Assembly (NCBI GenBank): GCA_022701365.1
Contig: JAKUHH010000230.1
Coordinates: forward strand, 310,001 to 374,000
Length of the DNA stretch: 64,000 nucleotides
Reading direction: 5' to 3'
Source: Mycocentrospora acerina
Lineage: Eukaryota > Ascomycota > Dothideomycetes > Pleosporales
A model generated the notes under the pieces. That model saw only the letters and a list, made by a program, of their open reading frames with translations, was not told where the DNA came from and made no database searches. Position numbers and translations under genes: made by a program. Every line of letters starts with the position of its first letter. Position 1 is the first letter of the stretch. Positions 22,913 through 34,831 of the stretch are shown one piece after another.

Positions 22913-25397
22913 ATGGAGAATCCAAAGAGCAAGAGAGACAATGCGACAACCGGGCAAGATCCAATAAGCAGACGCTCAGCTAATGGGTATATGCCGGTAC
23001 GTGAAGTGTATGGAAGTCCAAGTCGTTCAATTCGGATGGCTAATCCCAATTGTGTTGGATTAGATCGAGAATTATGGTCTCATTGGTAATATGAGAACAT
23101 GTGCTATGGTAGGGACTGATGGTGGTCTTGATTACATGTGCTGGTAAGGCTGGCGGTAGTCTTGAGACTTCTAGGTTAAATTTTTAACACTGAATTAGGC
23201 CAAACTTCGACTCACCTTCAGTTTTCTGCCGTATATTGGACAAAGACAAGGGCGGACACTTTACAATCAGCCCTACTAGCGACGACCTCTGTACCACGAA
23301 GCAACACTATCTTCCCGCAAGCAACATCTTGCAGACACGTTATCTAAAGGAGGAGGGTGTAATGAATGTTGTGGATTGTACGTTTAATTATTTAGATATC
23401 CCTTGCATGGCTCGCATATCAAATATGCCGTTGACTGCTTGAATCGGCTTAAACTCTTGTTAACGGTGTTGCAGTTTTTCCACGTCCAAACAACAAAACT
23501 ATGGATACTGAATATCATGCCCATGTGATCGCAAGCGATAATACCGGAAATGTTCCTGAGCGATCTGATTTGAAGAAGTGGCTAGTGCGAAGAGTTGAAT
23601 GTATGCGCGGCGAGGTTGACGTCGACGTCGACGTATTCCCTGCTTTTAGTAAGTGTGTCGTAATTCATTTGGCAACAGTAGTATCTGACAAGTCTGTAGA
23701 CTACGCACAAGATAAACATACGATCGAGATTGTCACCATTGACAATTTAGCTGAAAAAGGAAAGCAGCATCAGAGCGTCATCTTCAGATCTGAAAAGCTA
23801 TCTTTGCAACTGAACGCAACCATTGACTGCGGCGAGGAACAGGGTCATGCCTGTCCAAACGTGATTTTCAAGAAGAAATCAAATCCCTCTGAACTGGGTG
23901 ACGGAATAACAACGACCTTTCGACTGACCGAAGGACAGGCTGTCTCCTTCATTCTTCGGGACGCAGACGACCAAGACCCTGGTCTTATTGACACTGCAGT
24001 CGTCGATGAATTGCAATTGAGTACTCACAAATTCTGGTCAAGATGGATCAAGGGAGGCAAGTATATGGGAAGGTGGTCGGAAGTGGTAGCAAGAAGTCTG
24101 TTCCTCCTAAAGATGCTGATTTTCGAGCCGACTGGGGCGATTATTGCAGCACCCACCTTCTCTTTGCCGGAGCACATTGGAGGTCCGTAAGAATAGGCAG
24201 CTATTCAAGTACGAGCTAATTAAATATGTAGGATCACGGAATTGGGACTACCGCTACTCTTGGGTGAGAGACTCGTCATTCACAATCTACATCTTCCTGC
24301 GCCTAGGCTTCAGTCACGAAGCAGAAGCTTATACAAGCTACATATTCGAACGTGTCAAGGAAGCTAAAGCACGACATGGAGCACTTCCTATTATGTGAGT
24401 TTGACATTTGAGGTGAGTGGCATACTCACTAACGCTGCGTAGGTTTACAATCCGGGGCGAGACAGACATTCCAGAGATCGAGCTCGATCATCTGGACGGC
24501 TACAGAGGCAGTCGACCCGTACGAATCGGCAATGGTGCAGCTTTCCATACACAGCTCGACATCTACGGTGAGCTAATGGACGGTATTTATCTTGTAAATC
24601 GATTCGGACGGCCCATCACTTATGATCAATGGCTATCTGTCCGAGAGATTGCGGATCATGTCTGTACTATCTGGAAAGAGGAAGATATGTCAATTTGGGA
24701 AGTGCGAGGGAAGAAACAGAATTTCGTCTACAGCAAGATTATGCTATGGGTCGCTCTTGACAGAGCCCTTCGATTGGCAGATAAGAGAAGTTTTCCATGC
24801 CCAAATCGAGCAGTATGGCTGCGCGCTCGTGACGAGATCTGTGAAGAGGTCATGGATAAAGGGTACAATCAAAAGCTGGAGTGCTTTATTCAAAGCTACG
24901 AAGCAAATGATGTCCTCGATTCGGCGGTGTTGATTGCGCCCTTGGTGTTCTTCATCTCACCCATCGATCCTCGTTTTACTAAAACTCTTGATCGTATTTT
25001 GAAACCACCAGAGAAAGGAGGGTTAACCAGCACAGGCCTTGTCTATCGCTACAACACAACGATTAGCGACGACGGTGTTGGGGGCCGTGAGGGCGCATTT
25101 AGCATGTGTACTTTCTGGCTTGTTGAAGCCTTGACAAGAGTAAGTGCTATTATGCACCAGCCAAACGGATCCACTAACATAACGCAGGCGGGTGCGTATG
25201 ATGAGAAATATCTGATGCAGGCCGTTACTATCTTCGAAAATATGCTTAGCTTTGGTAATCATTTGCGCATCTTTTCAGAGGAAATTTCGCGTTCGGGAGA
25301 GCAGCTGGGTAATACGCCACAAGCATTTAGCCATTTGGCATTGATATCAGCAGCTTTTAATCTAGACAAAACACTGAATACTGCTCGGGGGGCGTAG
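22913..25397 (+). CDS. GH15 family glucoamylase/trehalase-like enzyme, eight exons
   Basis: Exons 22913-22996, 23064-23143, 23199-23377, 23475-23648, 23700-24182, 24232-24394, 24443-25139 and 25188-25397 give 689 residues. All seven junctions keep frame and restore motifs: YGLIGNMRTCAMVG, WPNFDSPSVFCRILDKDKGG, VVDFFPRP, FPAFNYAQDKHTIE, and GSRNWDYRYSWVRDSSFT. This is the bacterial/archaeal-style GH15 layout (N-terminal beta-domain, then an alpha/alpha barrel), unlike secreted fungal glucoamylases. The likely catalytic acid region is WEVRGKKQNF (about residue 477) and the likely base region SEEISRSGEQLGNTPQAFSHLAL (about 650). There is no signal peptide, so it is probably intracellular. Substrate (trehalose, maltooligosaccharide or other) cannot be told. 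The last intron is 48 bp and in frame, so intron retention would add 16 residues without a stop. Confidence 0.88.
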
Positions 25398-25860
25398 GGT
25401 GGAAGAATTAGATATGCATTGTCGGAGACATTGATTTAAATGATATAGTTGCACAACACATGCAAAAACCTCCGAGCATCTCAAAATTCCCCAGACTATC
25501 ATACCTATCCCTGACGCCACTCGTGGTGATCGTCATTTAGGTGCATTACACTAACCAAATATGGATGACATATCCTGGCTCGCTGGGAAGCCCCTGACGT
25601 ACATTCTGTGTTGTTTTTTTCTGGTTGATTGTCACCCTCGGGCTTTAATACATATTTGCCTTCTTTAGCTTCAGTGTTAGAGAATTTTAATCACACCTAC
25701 TTTGTTGTTCAGTTCTACAGCTCCAATCCGAAGAATTCTCCCGTCTTGCACGTTAAACCAAATTGTCGAATCACACAACCACTGACGCAGCGCAACACAC
25801 ACAACCGGTTTTTCTTCGGTGTCACGACTACAAAGTCTAAAGCGCCCCCAGGCTCCAACA
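25398..25860. other. Intergenic
   Basis: No gene or repeat recognised between the GH15 gene and the small hypothetical gene. Confidence 0.5.
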
Positions 25861-26334
25861 ATGGCATTTCTCAGCTCCAGGTTTCGTCTTACTATTCCTG
25901 TCACCGCTCTTATATCGTCCGACATTGTCATCAGTGCTCTCCTTTCACCACCAACAAGCATGCCGGACGCTGCAACACCCCCGATCGAAATCGTAGACTG
26001 CCCCGAAGCATGCGAGGATGCTTTAACAGAGAAGTTGGCTGTAACGCCTGCGCTATCATGCGACGACTCTATTGTAATTCTTTCCGACGCGCTCGTTAGG
26101 GATTTCGCATACGTCATAACGTCCCCGCGATACCGTGGCGACCACAGCCCAGCAAACAATCCAGATCATGATGACGATCCATTGGGGAGCCCCGAGGCAA
26201 AGGAGGCAGCCATGCAGAGAATGGAGAAGTCATATGCGGCTTACATGGGGCTGAGGGACACGCCTCCTAAGCCGCAGGCCCAAGAGGGATGGTCGAGGTA
26301 CTTGCCATGGAAGAAATTGGAGCGATCAGGTTGA
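25861..26334 (+). CDS. Small hypothetical protein
   Basis: Open frame of 157 residues from an ATG in good context (CAACA-ATG). The first 60 residues are hydrophobic-to-neutral, with possible membrane or presequence character (MAFLSSRFRLTIPVTALISS). The C-terminal half is charged and looks genuinely coding: DHDDDPLGSPEAKEAAMQRM, then YAAYMGLRDTPPKPQAQEGW, then SRYLPWKK. I do not recognise a family. A competing antisense frame (25677-26159, minus) is less convincing in composition. An unrecognised intron could alter the N-terminal half. Confidence 0.42.
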   Translation: MAFLSSRFRLTIPVTALISSDIVISALLSPPTSMPDAATPPIEIVDCPEACEDALTEKLAVTPALSCDDSIVILSDALVRDFAYVITSPRYRGDHSPANNPDHDDDPLGSPEAKEAAMQRMEKSYAAYMGLRDTPPKPQAQEGWSRYLPWKKLERSG

Positions 26335-27105
26335 GATTGGACAGCGACGTCTTGTACTGTCCTGGTTAGAACCCTCAAGTGAGACGAAAATATTTTTCGA
26401 TCAAAATTTGCTTTGAGAGACGTTACGAAGTACAAACAGCCGGCGGAAGAACTTGCCAGAAAGTTCGCAGAACGACTACAGATCAGGACAAATCAGACTA
26501 AATCAGGCTGCAAGAGAAGGATTGCGATTGCAGTTGAATCCACTATCTGCATGTCATCGCGCAGTATAGCGGTCGGAGTTGATAGTGGGACCCGACTCGA
26601 CTGTGGGGTAGAGTATAATATCGCGACACTCGCAGACCATAATCCACAAAGAACGACATGAGCAAGTCAACAAACACGCAGTTGTTGCGTCGCCTCTGAT
26701 ACGACATTCAAAAAAATCTGAGCGATTTTGTCTGTCTTACGCGGTATAGGCAACTACACTCAGACCACAAAAACATGTGATATTGGAAGTGGGGGTGTCA
26801 AGATTTGGTGGCACACATCAAGGATCTGACTTTTGGCGAAGTGGGCACCGCGGCGTATTATCTATTTTCGTACATCTTCTATCTTACTATGCGGTCCTTT
26901 TTACGGTAGAATTCTACCGCGATAAGCCATTCGAGAATGTACGCAAAGGTGGATCTATCACAGAACATAGCGTCTTTTGAATACGCAAATAATGACAATC
27001 CTTTGAATCGCTTAATCTCCATTTATTCTCTCATCGACAATTCAAATTGTCATTGTACCCCTCGCTCTATTTAGTCAAATTCCTTTTCCACCCAAATGAA
27101 GCATA
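26335..27105. other. AT-rich intergenic, promoter of alcohol dehydrogenase
   Basis: No gene recognised. The sequence is AT-rich and lacks obvious repeats. The region just before 27106 is T/C-rich. Confidence 0.5.
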
Positions 27106-28285
27106 ATGGACTCCAAATCAACAAAGACGACCATGCGAGCGCAACAGTATGATCCCCGCGACAACAAGTTATACCTTAATGAAGTCCCAGTTCCCTCACC
27201 ACGCGAACATGAGATTCTTGTCAAGATGGAATGCGCATCGTTGTGCCACACTGACTTAATGCTCTTCCAACCAAACGACCAAGGTCTTCTCTTCGGAAAA
27301 GATCCCGTTACAATTGGCCATGAAGGTTCGGGTAGAGTTGTAGCCACCGGCTCCGGAGAGGTAGCTCGCAAATTCAGGGAGGGAGAAGCTGTGGGGTTCA
27401 TCTGTCCCGTAGACTGCTGCTTCGACTGCTATGCCTGCAAGAATGTTCACAATTCATGGTGTGTGACGGGGAAGACCAAAATGCAAGGCTTTGCTGCGGA
27501 TGGTTACTTTGCCGAGTATGCCGTGGTGGATGCTAGGAATGCGATCGTGTTGCCTGAAAATCGTCAGTTGTCTTGTGGCTTGACCTACATCGTGTACACG
27601 ATGAAAGCTAACCCATGAGAACAGTGGACCCCAAATCTAGCGCACCTCTCTTTTGCGCTGGTATAACAGCTTACCACAGTATTGCGGATTGCGAACTTGC
27701 GCCTGGATCCTGGATAGCCATCATTGGCTGCGGAGGACTTGGACACATGGGCATACAGTACGCCAAAGCAATGCATTTCAAAGTTATAGCCGTCGACATC
27801 ACCGAAGCTGCACTTGAGGAAGCGAAGAATTGCGGCGCAGATTACGTCTTCAATTCCCTGGCCGATACAGAGTACACAAAGAAGATCGTTGAGCTCACAG
27901 ACGGAGGCGTCCTCGCAGCTGTGAACTTCACCGCATCTAAAAAGTCCTACGATGATTGTCCAGCAATCGTCAGGCCTGGCCAGGGACTGATCATGGTATC
28001 CGGCATCCCGCAACAACCATTGCAGTTCAATGGTGTGGATATCGCGCTAGGACGATACCGAATCAAGGGATCGAACAACGGAAGTGAGTTCTTAGTTTGT
28101 GATTGTGGGAGTGTTAAGCTGACTGGGCGGTAGCATGCTATAACTTGCGTGAGGCGATTGAGTTCAGCGCAAAGCATAATATCAAGCCTCACATGACGGC
28201 TTTTAAATTTGAAGAGGTTCCTAAGATGATAGAGCTGATGACTTCCCATCAGGCTCAAGGACGGATGGCAGTAGTTTTTGATTGA
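27106..28285 (+). CDS. Zinc-dependent medium-chain alcohol dehydrogenase
   Basis: Exons 27106-27562, 27625-28083 and 28134-28285 encode 355 residues. The GroES-like half has catalytic-zinc ligands in CASLCHTD and GHEG. The structural-zinc loop is intact (CFDCYACKNVHNSWC, C-x2-C-x2-C-x7-C). The Rossmann half has the NAD(P)-binding motif GCGGLGHMG (about residue 190), followed by an acidic residue in IAVDI that favours NAD. Junctions restore LPENLDPKSSAPLFCAG and GSNNGTCYNLREAIEF. It oxidises an alcohol or reduces an aldehyde; the substrate cannot be deduced. No targeting signal is seen, so it is probably cytosolic. It follows the GH15 gene and a small hypothetical on the same strand, with no evidence of a functional cluster. 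Confidence 0.92.
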
Positions 28286-28708
28286 ATATCAGGGGGATTA
28301 TGAAATAGATTGATATTGACCTACAAACAACCCACGATCAGAAAGTTCCAACCTCTTGAAAGAAGTGGTGTTTTATTCTTGAAAAGTTGATCTTGGCCAA
28401 CAGGGTCCTAATACTGGAAGACACAAGACCCACTCGTGGCACGACTCAGGCCGCAACCGTGTGCAGCGGGACGGGATGAGGGGTCAACCTGGGGAAGGAG
28501 TTTATGAGCAACTGCACGTGGCAGGCGCGGTGTTGTCGTGGCAACGCTGATGAATTAAGGAAGGCGCGCCCAAGCGTCCCTTTGCGTGCAAACCCCCACC
28601 AACCCCCGACACACGCGCAAACTCCAGCAACAACGACAAGGAGGCTTTTCTGGTATTTTGGGTTCTCCGTTTCTGAATTTCTACTTTTTCTGATACCCCG
28701 CCGGCGCC
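28286..28708. other. Intergenic, promoter of BUB1-like gene
   Basis: No gene recognised; the last 150 bases are C-rich and probably form the leader. Confidence 0.5.
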
Positions 28709-31700
28709 ATGGGCTCCGACGATCTGATCGACTTCGAGATCATCGAGAATCAAAAGGAAAACATCCAGTCTCTCCCCAGTGGCCGCTCTGCAAAGGCCCT
28801 CGCACAGCTCTTCACGCCGCCGTTGATGTCTGGCTCTGGACAGACGCCGTCGCCGTCACAGACACAAGATGTGAATAATGCGGCCCGCCTGGAATTTGAG
28901 AAGGAGCTCCTCTCCATTGACGAGTCTGACGATCCGCTCGACGTATACGACCGCTACGTCAAGTGGACACTGGACGCATATCCTTCAGCACAAAACACAA
29001 CACAGTCAAAACTCTGTCCGTTACTTGAACGCGCAACGAAAGCATTCCTCTCGTCGTCGCACTACAAGAACGACCCGCGCTACCTCAAGCTCTGGCTGCA
29101 GTATATCCGCCTCTTCTCGGACGCGCCGCGGGAAACCTTTGCATTCCTTGCGCGACACAATATCGGCGATGGACTGGCGCTGTATTACGAAGAGTTCGCA
29201 GCGTGGCTAGAGTCGGCCGGAAGGTTCACACAGGCAGAGGAGGTGTACAACATGGGCATCGAGCGCGAGGCCCGTCCGACAGAGCGCCTAATTCGCAAGT
29301 ACGGAGAGTTTCAGCACCGGTTTGAGAGCCGCCCACAGGACGTTCCCGAGCCTACGAGCCCCGCCTTGCCCACTGTCCGCCCCGCTTTAGCAGCAAAGGC
29401 TGATCCGTTCGCGGCTGCACCGCCCGCTGTCGTCGAGACGCAATCGCAAAGTCGGCCAAAAGCCGTCGGAGGCGCCTCCCGGTCAGGCAAACCAAAGCTC
29501 GCAATCTTCTCAGACGGCGACGAGCCTGCAAGGACCACTTCGAGCAGCAGCTCTCCAGGATGGGACAAGATCGAATCAATGGCAGATCGGAAGAAGGAGA
29601 ATAAGGTGGAGGCAAGGCCATGGGCTGGAGAGACGTTGAAGGTGGGAAAGAAGAACACGGGTGTTCCGAAAATGGCAATTTTCAAGGATGAGGTGAGTTT
29701 GACGGCCTGCGAAACCCCTTCACATATTTACGATCGCAGGACTAATTGGTTGGCGTTTGCCTTGCTTGTATTCAGACCAAATCCAATTATAATAGCGAGA
29801 ATTCCAAGCCCCACCCATCGCGTGAACATCAACAAGCTGTCAACCCCAAGACAGGTAGACTTGAAGTCGTCTTTGTGGACTTGGAAAAGGTATACCCAAG
29901 TCATCATGCGCTTGAGTCAGAAGAGTACTCTTTTGAGGAGCTACGAGCTAAACACAGGGGCTGGCTAGACTACGATTGGGCTGCCATTCGTCTTGAAGAA
30001 CAGGAGCAGGCTAGGAAGGCAGCTCAAGATGCAGCGCAAGCAGCAGCCGCCCTTGAACAACAAACCCGTCAAGTGACGGCTTTGGCACCCAAGCAAAAAG
30101 CAGAACAGGCACCCAAACCCCAAACAGTACCACTGAAAGGTAGTCACGACGATGAAAATGCTGCGAATGACGAGAATATGCCGCCATCGCAAACCGATAT
30201 TGACAAGGCGAGGGCAGCAAAGAAGGCTAGACGAGAAGAGCGAGCTAATCGAACCCGAAAGATCAAGGTCATGGACGTTAAAGAAATCCGTGGCGAAACA
30301 CAGACGAGTAAGCAGTGATCTAATACCTCGCAGTCAGTGTGAAACTAATGTGCCGTAGTTCGGACTAACCTAGATTCTCCTGCTAAGCCAAAAATCCGAA
30401 GGAAAAAGGCTGGCGCTGAAGCAACGATGACACTTCATACAAAAGAAGCCATGGATGAGATCTACGATATCTTCAGTCAGCCGCTTAAGAACCCCGACGA
30501 AGATGCTGCTGATGTCCAGAGCGAAGAGGTGAGCAGCGAAGATGACGACGAAGACGAAGATGAAGACGATTACACAAGTGGAGCAGAGAGTACCGGTACA
30601 GGTCGAATGTCCGGCGCTGCAAGTGATTATGGAGATGAAACTGCAGCTGGAGATTTCACGTTAGGAACCACAGTTGGTGACGACTTCACCCTGGGAACAA
30701 CCATTGGGGATGACGACGACGACGAAGACGACGAGTCTGACGCAGAAGACACCAAAAGTGTCTCGGCTTGGTCCGACTTCACAGAGAGCAGACACGTACC
30801 CGATGACCAACAGCGCGATGAGCCCGACAGCGGGTCAGAGCACTCTGTGGACGACTCTTTTGAAGAAATCCCGCATCCACATGTTAACTCAGGAGAGGAG
30901 TCGCAAGATTATGATGTCACTACGCCCACATCACCTGAAGCACCAGGTTCGCTACCTACACGCTTTGTTCCAGTTCCACCAGAAGACTATAATCCCTCAA
31001 TACGACCATATCGGGATTCAGTCCAGGCTGCAAACAACCGCTTGCCTTTTATGACTCCAATTGTTGAGAAAACAGAATCATCGTTGGGAATTACAACTGC
31101 TTACGCCCAAAAGGAGTACTTTGCGGCAAAGACACCATCACGATCAAGAGGTTCACCTGCTATACTTGAAGATGATGATGAGCCTGGTAGTAGTCCTTTC
31201 CATGATCTTCTTGATCGAGGTATGAATGGTCCAGGCAAAGTTGCCAAATTGGCTCTGACAGAATCGAAACCACCGTTTGAGGAGCCTGCTGAGGAGCCAA
31301 AGCGAAAGCCACTGGCTGCAAAGATGACCATTTTCAAGGACGCGAAGCCTGCGGGCCCAATCATCAAAGACGCTCAATGTAACCCTGTAGATGAGTCTAT
31401 TCGTAAAGTCATCCTGCAAGAGATTCAACCTCCGCTTGATACATATGACGGGTATTTTGCAGATACACAGGAGAGCTATGGAAAGGGCGCAGATATTCGC
31501 AAGTATACCAAAGCAATCAAGTCGAGCAAGAGCTTGGGCGATAAGACTTCGACAAGTCTGGCATTGGCACCCACACTAAAGTTCAACGGAAGTGATCGCA
31601 CATATATAGTCAAACGCGAGCTCGGCAAAGGCGCTTTTGCGCCCGTCTACCTGGTAGAGAGCACGTCTGTTGAAGATGATCAAGATGAAAATGGGCCTTC

Positions 31701-32628
31701 ACAAATGGGCAAGGGCGAGTTTGGTGTCAAGCGGCAATCTCTTGAGGCGATCAAGATGGAGGATCCACCGACACCATGGGAGTTCTACATTATGCGACAG
31801 GCTAAACGACGTCTTGGTGTATCTCGAGCAGTCGACTCGATAGTGCAAGCACACGAGATGCACGTCTTCCAAGACGAGTGCTACCTGGTAGAAGAATTCC
31901 GAGACCAAGGCACGCTGCTCGACTTGGTGAATATTGCTCGCGCAGAAAATGGTGTTATGGACGAACAGATGGCCATGTTTTTCACAATCGAGCTATTCCG
32001 TACTGTAGAGGCGCTCCACGCCAAAGGACTGATACATGGTGATCTAAAGTCAGATAATATTCTTGTTCGCTTCGATACATTGTCAAAGGAAGAACATTGG
32101 GACTCGCAGTACAAACGCGATGGTCGAGATGGATGGGCTTCCAAGGGTGTCGCTCTCATTGACTTTGGACGCGGTATCGACATGAAAGCTTTCAAACCCG
32201 ACGTACAGTTCATCGCCGACTGGCCCACTACAGAGGCCGATTGCGCTGAGATGCGCGAGCTGCGTCCTTGGACCTACCAGATCGACTATCACGGCCTGGC
32301 AGGAATCGTGCATAACCTCCTCTTTGGCAAATATATCTCGACAGTGGCCGAGCGCGGTGCTACTCTTGGGGCCGGAGCGACAAAGACGTACAAAATCAAG
32401 GAGAGTCTCAAGAGGTACTGGCAGACTGAAATCTGGCACGAGTGCCTGGACCTGCTGCTGAATCCTTTGATGCATCTTGACGGCGAGGAGGGGAGTAAAA
32501 TGCCGGTGCTAAAGGGGATGAAGGCAGTCAGAGAGAAGATGGAGGTTTATTTGGAGAGCAACTGTGAGAAAGGAGTTGGGTTGAAAGCGCTCGTTAGGCG
32601 GATGGAGGAGGCTGTCAAGAGGCGGTGA
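28709..32628 (+). CDS. BUB1: BUB1/Mad3-type spindle checkpoint kinase
   Basis: Exons 28709-29692, 29776-30307 and 30359-32628 encode 1261 residues. A KEN box lies at residues 16-18 (NQKENI) and a second at 296-298 (KKENK). The Mad3/BUB1 TPR region spans about 60-190 (DPLDVYDRYVKWTLDAYP to QAEEVYNMGIEREARP). A GLEBS-like Bub3-binding motif, EEYSFEELRAKHRGW, is at about 378. BUB1 region II (HTKEAMDEIYDIFSQPL) is at about 530, then acidic disorder. The kinase runs from about 916: GKGAFAPVYLVES, HGDLKSDN at about 1065 and DFGRG at about 1106, with catalytic Asp residues present. It should act at kinetochores to delay anaphase. KEN boxes plus an active kinase in one chain resemble the unsplit ancestral MadBub arrangement. 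Confidence 0.95.
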
Positions 32629-33111
32629 TTGTAGTTGGGGGTCTCACTGCATGGTTTGGTATGGAGTTTGACTGCATTGCTGGGAGTTTGAGGGATATCC
32701 ACGTACGGGCTAGAACCACGAGTTATGCATTTCTTTCTGTTCATTACGAGTAATAGTATGATAAGTTTAGTGCAACCATTTACATGTGTCAGGCTCGATG
32801 TGTCTTAGTCGTGGTGAATGCACAAGGTGGGGTGTGGCGTCGACCCACCCTACCCATGGCAGCCTTGAGGTACGCGGGAGAGCTCCATCACCTCCGTCTG
32901 TTTGCCCCGAACAACTGAGCGGCCACAATAGTCTGCGGTCTAGCCGGCAATTCAGCCTTGATTTGCAGTTCCAGGAGCAGAGATATTGTAATATCCAGAG
33001 AAAACCAGCCGACCTCGACAAACGAAAGCAACCGCCAGACGACCGGACATCTACCCCACAACGCACTCGTCACATCGTACACCTCCACCACTCCACCACA
33101 CAGACGCGACT
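32629..33111. other. Intergenic, promoter of CSN3
   Basis: No gene recognised between the tandem BUB1-like and CSN3 genes. Confidence 0.5.
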
Positions 33112-34831
33112 ATGTCGTCCGATTTACTCACCACTCTGCTCCAGTTCCAGCCCGATGCCCCAGAACTCAAACAGAGACGCGACTACGATCATGCAGCTCG
33201 TGCCTTTGTCTCACAGCTCAACAACGTTTCGGCGGCACATTGGCAGAAGTCGGCAGACACGGCGCAGGACATTCTGACAGTAGGATATGGTCTTTTGCTA
33301 GACAGGCCAGAACATGGCTAATCGCTGCAGGTTCTCAGCCCCTCAACCAACTCGATAGCGTACGCCTTTGCCCTCCGCCACCGTGTCGCCGCCGCCGCAG
33401 CCAAGAACAATGTACCGGATACGCTGAAGCCCGGGGGTACGCTGTGGAACCAGCTGGTGGCCTTCTTGGAGTCGTTTGACCCAGTGCAGATGCGCTATGC
33501 TGGACAGGAGTGGAAGAGGCTGGTGGAGTCTACAGAACAGATTGCGCGAGCTACAGGATCAGTAAGCCGCTTCGTGTGCGTTGGGTACTAGAATGTTGAC
33601 TGACCGCCGTAGCCCTCCCTTGCTATCGCGCCCATACGCTCTGCGATGACCCAGCTTGATCCTACTACGGGCAGTTTTACCTCTACCCACCTCAACTTCA
33701 TAAGATTGTGCATGGAGTGCCGGTCGTATGCTGCTGCCGAGCCTATCCTCGACAACTACATCCACAGCCTTCCGTCCAAAATTCCTGTCCAGGTCCGCGA
33801 AGGGCTTGAATACTCTGTCCCATGTGCGGATGTGGCGAGTAGTGCAGAATATATCCATCAGGTCTCAGGCCACTCGGATAAAGTCACGCTGGTGGATGTG
33901 CAGGAGTACTACGTTTTGGGTGCAATGGCGTATACTGGTCTGCGGCAGTTCAAGAAGGCGCAGCAGTTTTTGGAACATGTTCTGATTGTTCCAACGAACT
34001 CCAACGTAGCCAATGGCTTGATGCTGGAGGCGTACAAGAAGTGGATTCTTCTCAATTGTCTTGTAGATGAGACGGTATGTTTGCTTGGAGGTACGTTCTG
34101 TACATGGGATGTCTAACATGCTGCAGGAAAAGAGTATTCCACGAACAACAAACTCGCAAGCAATCAAACAGGTCAAGTCGGCAGCGAAGGCGTATGACGC
34201 GTTGGCAGAGGCTTATGCACAATTGGGCGACCTCACCAAACTAAGAGCTCAGGTCAAGATTGGAGGCGATGTCTGGGCAGAGGTAAGCCAGATTGGATAT
34301 GCGAGGCAGTGTTTGTACGTTGGCGCCCAGGACTAACAGGGTGTATAGGATGGTAATGTTGGTCTCGTCAAGGAGGTGCTAGATAACCAGATGAGAACCT
34401 ATGTCTCACGACTGTCACGGACGTTTTCGGCGATCCCGGTGTCCAACATTGCCAGTAATGTGGGGGGTAGCATTGAGGAAGCGGCGCAATATCTCGAGAC
34501 GCTGATCACGGAGGGTTATCTGAACGCGCGACTGGAGGAATCTGACAAGTCCAACGTGGGGGTTGTTCTGCGCTTCTATCTGGACCCGACGCAAGGGCCC
34601 CTGGCTAAGACGGAAAAACAGCAGCAACAAGCACTGTTTGAGCAAACGCTGCGGACGAATATGCTAGCCGAACAGGTCAAAGACGCCGACTACCGATTGT
34701 CGTTGAGCAAGGAGTACACGGACAATTTGAGAAAGCAGAACAAAAGACAGGCACAGAGTGGGGAGGCAATGGACACGGCGTGGGATGATGGGATGGAGGC
34801 AGAGGAAGACATAATGGTTGACATGCAATAA
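33112..34831 (+). CDS. CSN3: COP9 signalosome subunit 3
   Basis: Exons 33112-33279, 33331-33561, 33613-34074, 34127-34282 and 34349-34831 give 499 residues. All four introns (48-66 bp) are phase 0. The N-terminal helical repeats lead into a region typical of CSN3 (HLNFIRLCMECRSYAAAEPI, then DVQEYYVLGAMAYTGLRQFKKAQQF). The PCI domain follows, with the winged-helix segment SRTFSAIPVSNIASNVG, EEAAQYLETLITEGYLNARL at about 350-420. The tail is acidic and ends in EEDIMVDMQ. CSN3 is a scaffold subunit of the COP9 signalosome, which removes Nedd8 from cullins and controls light-dependent development in filamentous fungi. Retention of intron 1 would bring an early stop. Another acceptor upstream of 34349 exists but does not keep the family alignment as well. 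Confidence 0.92.
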
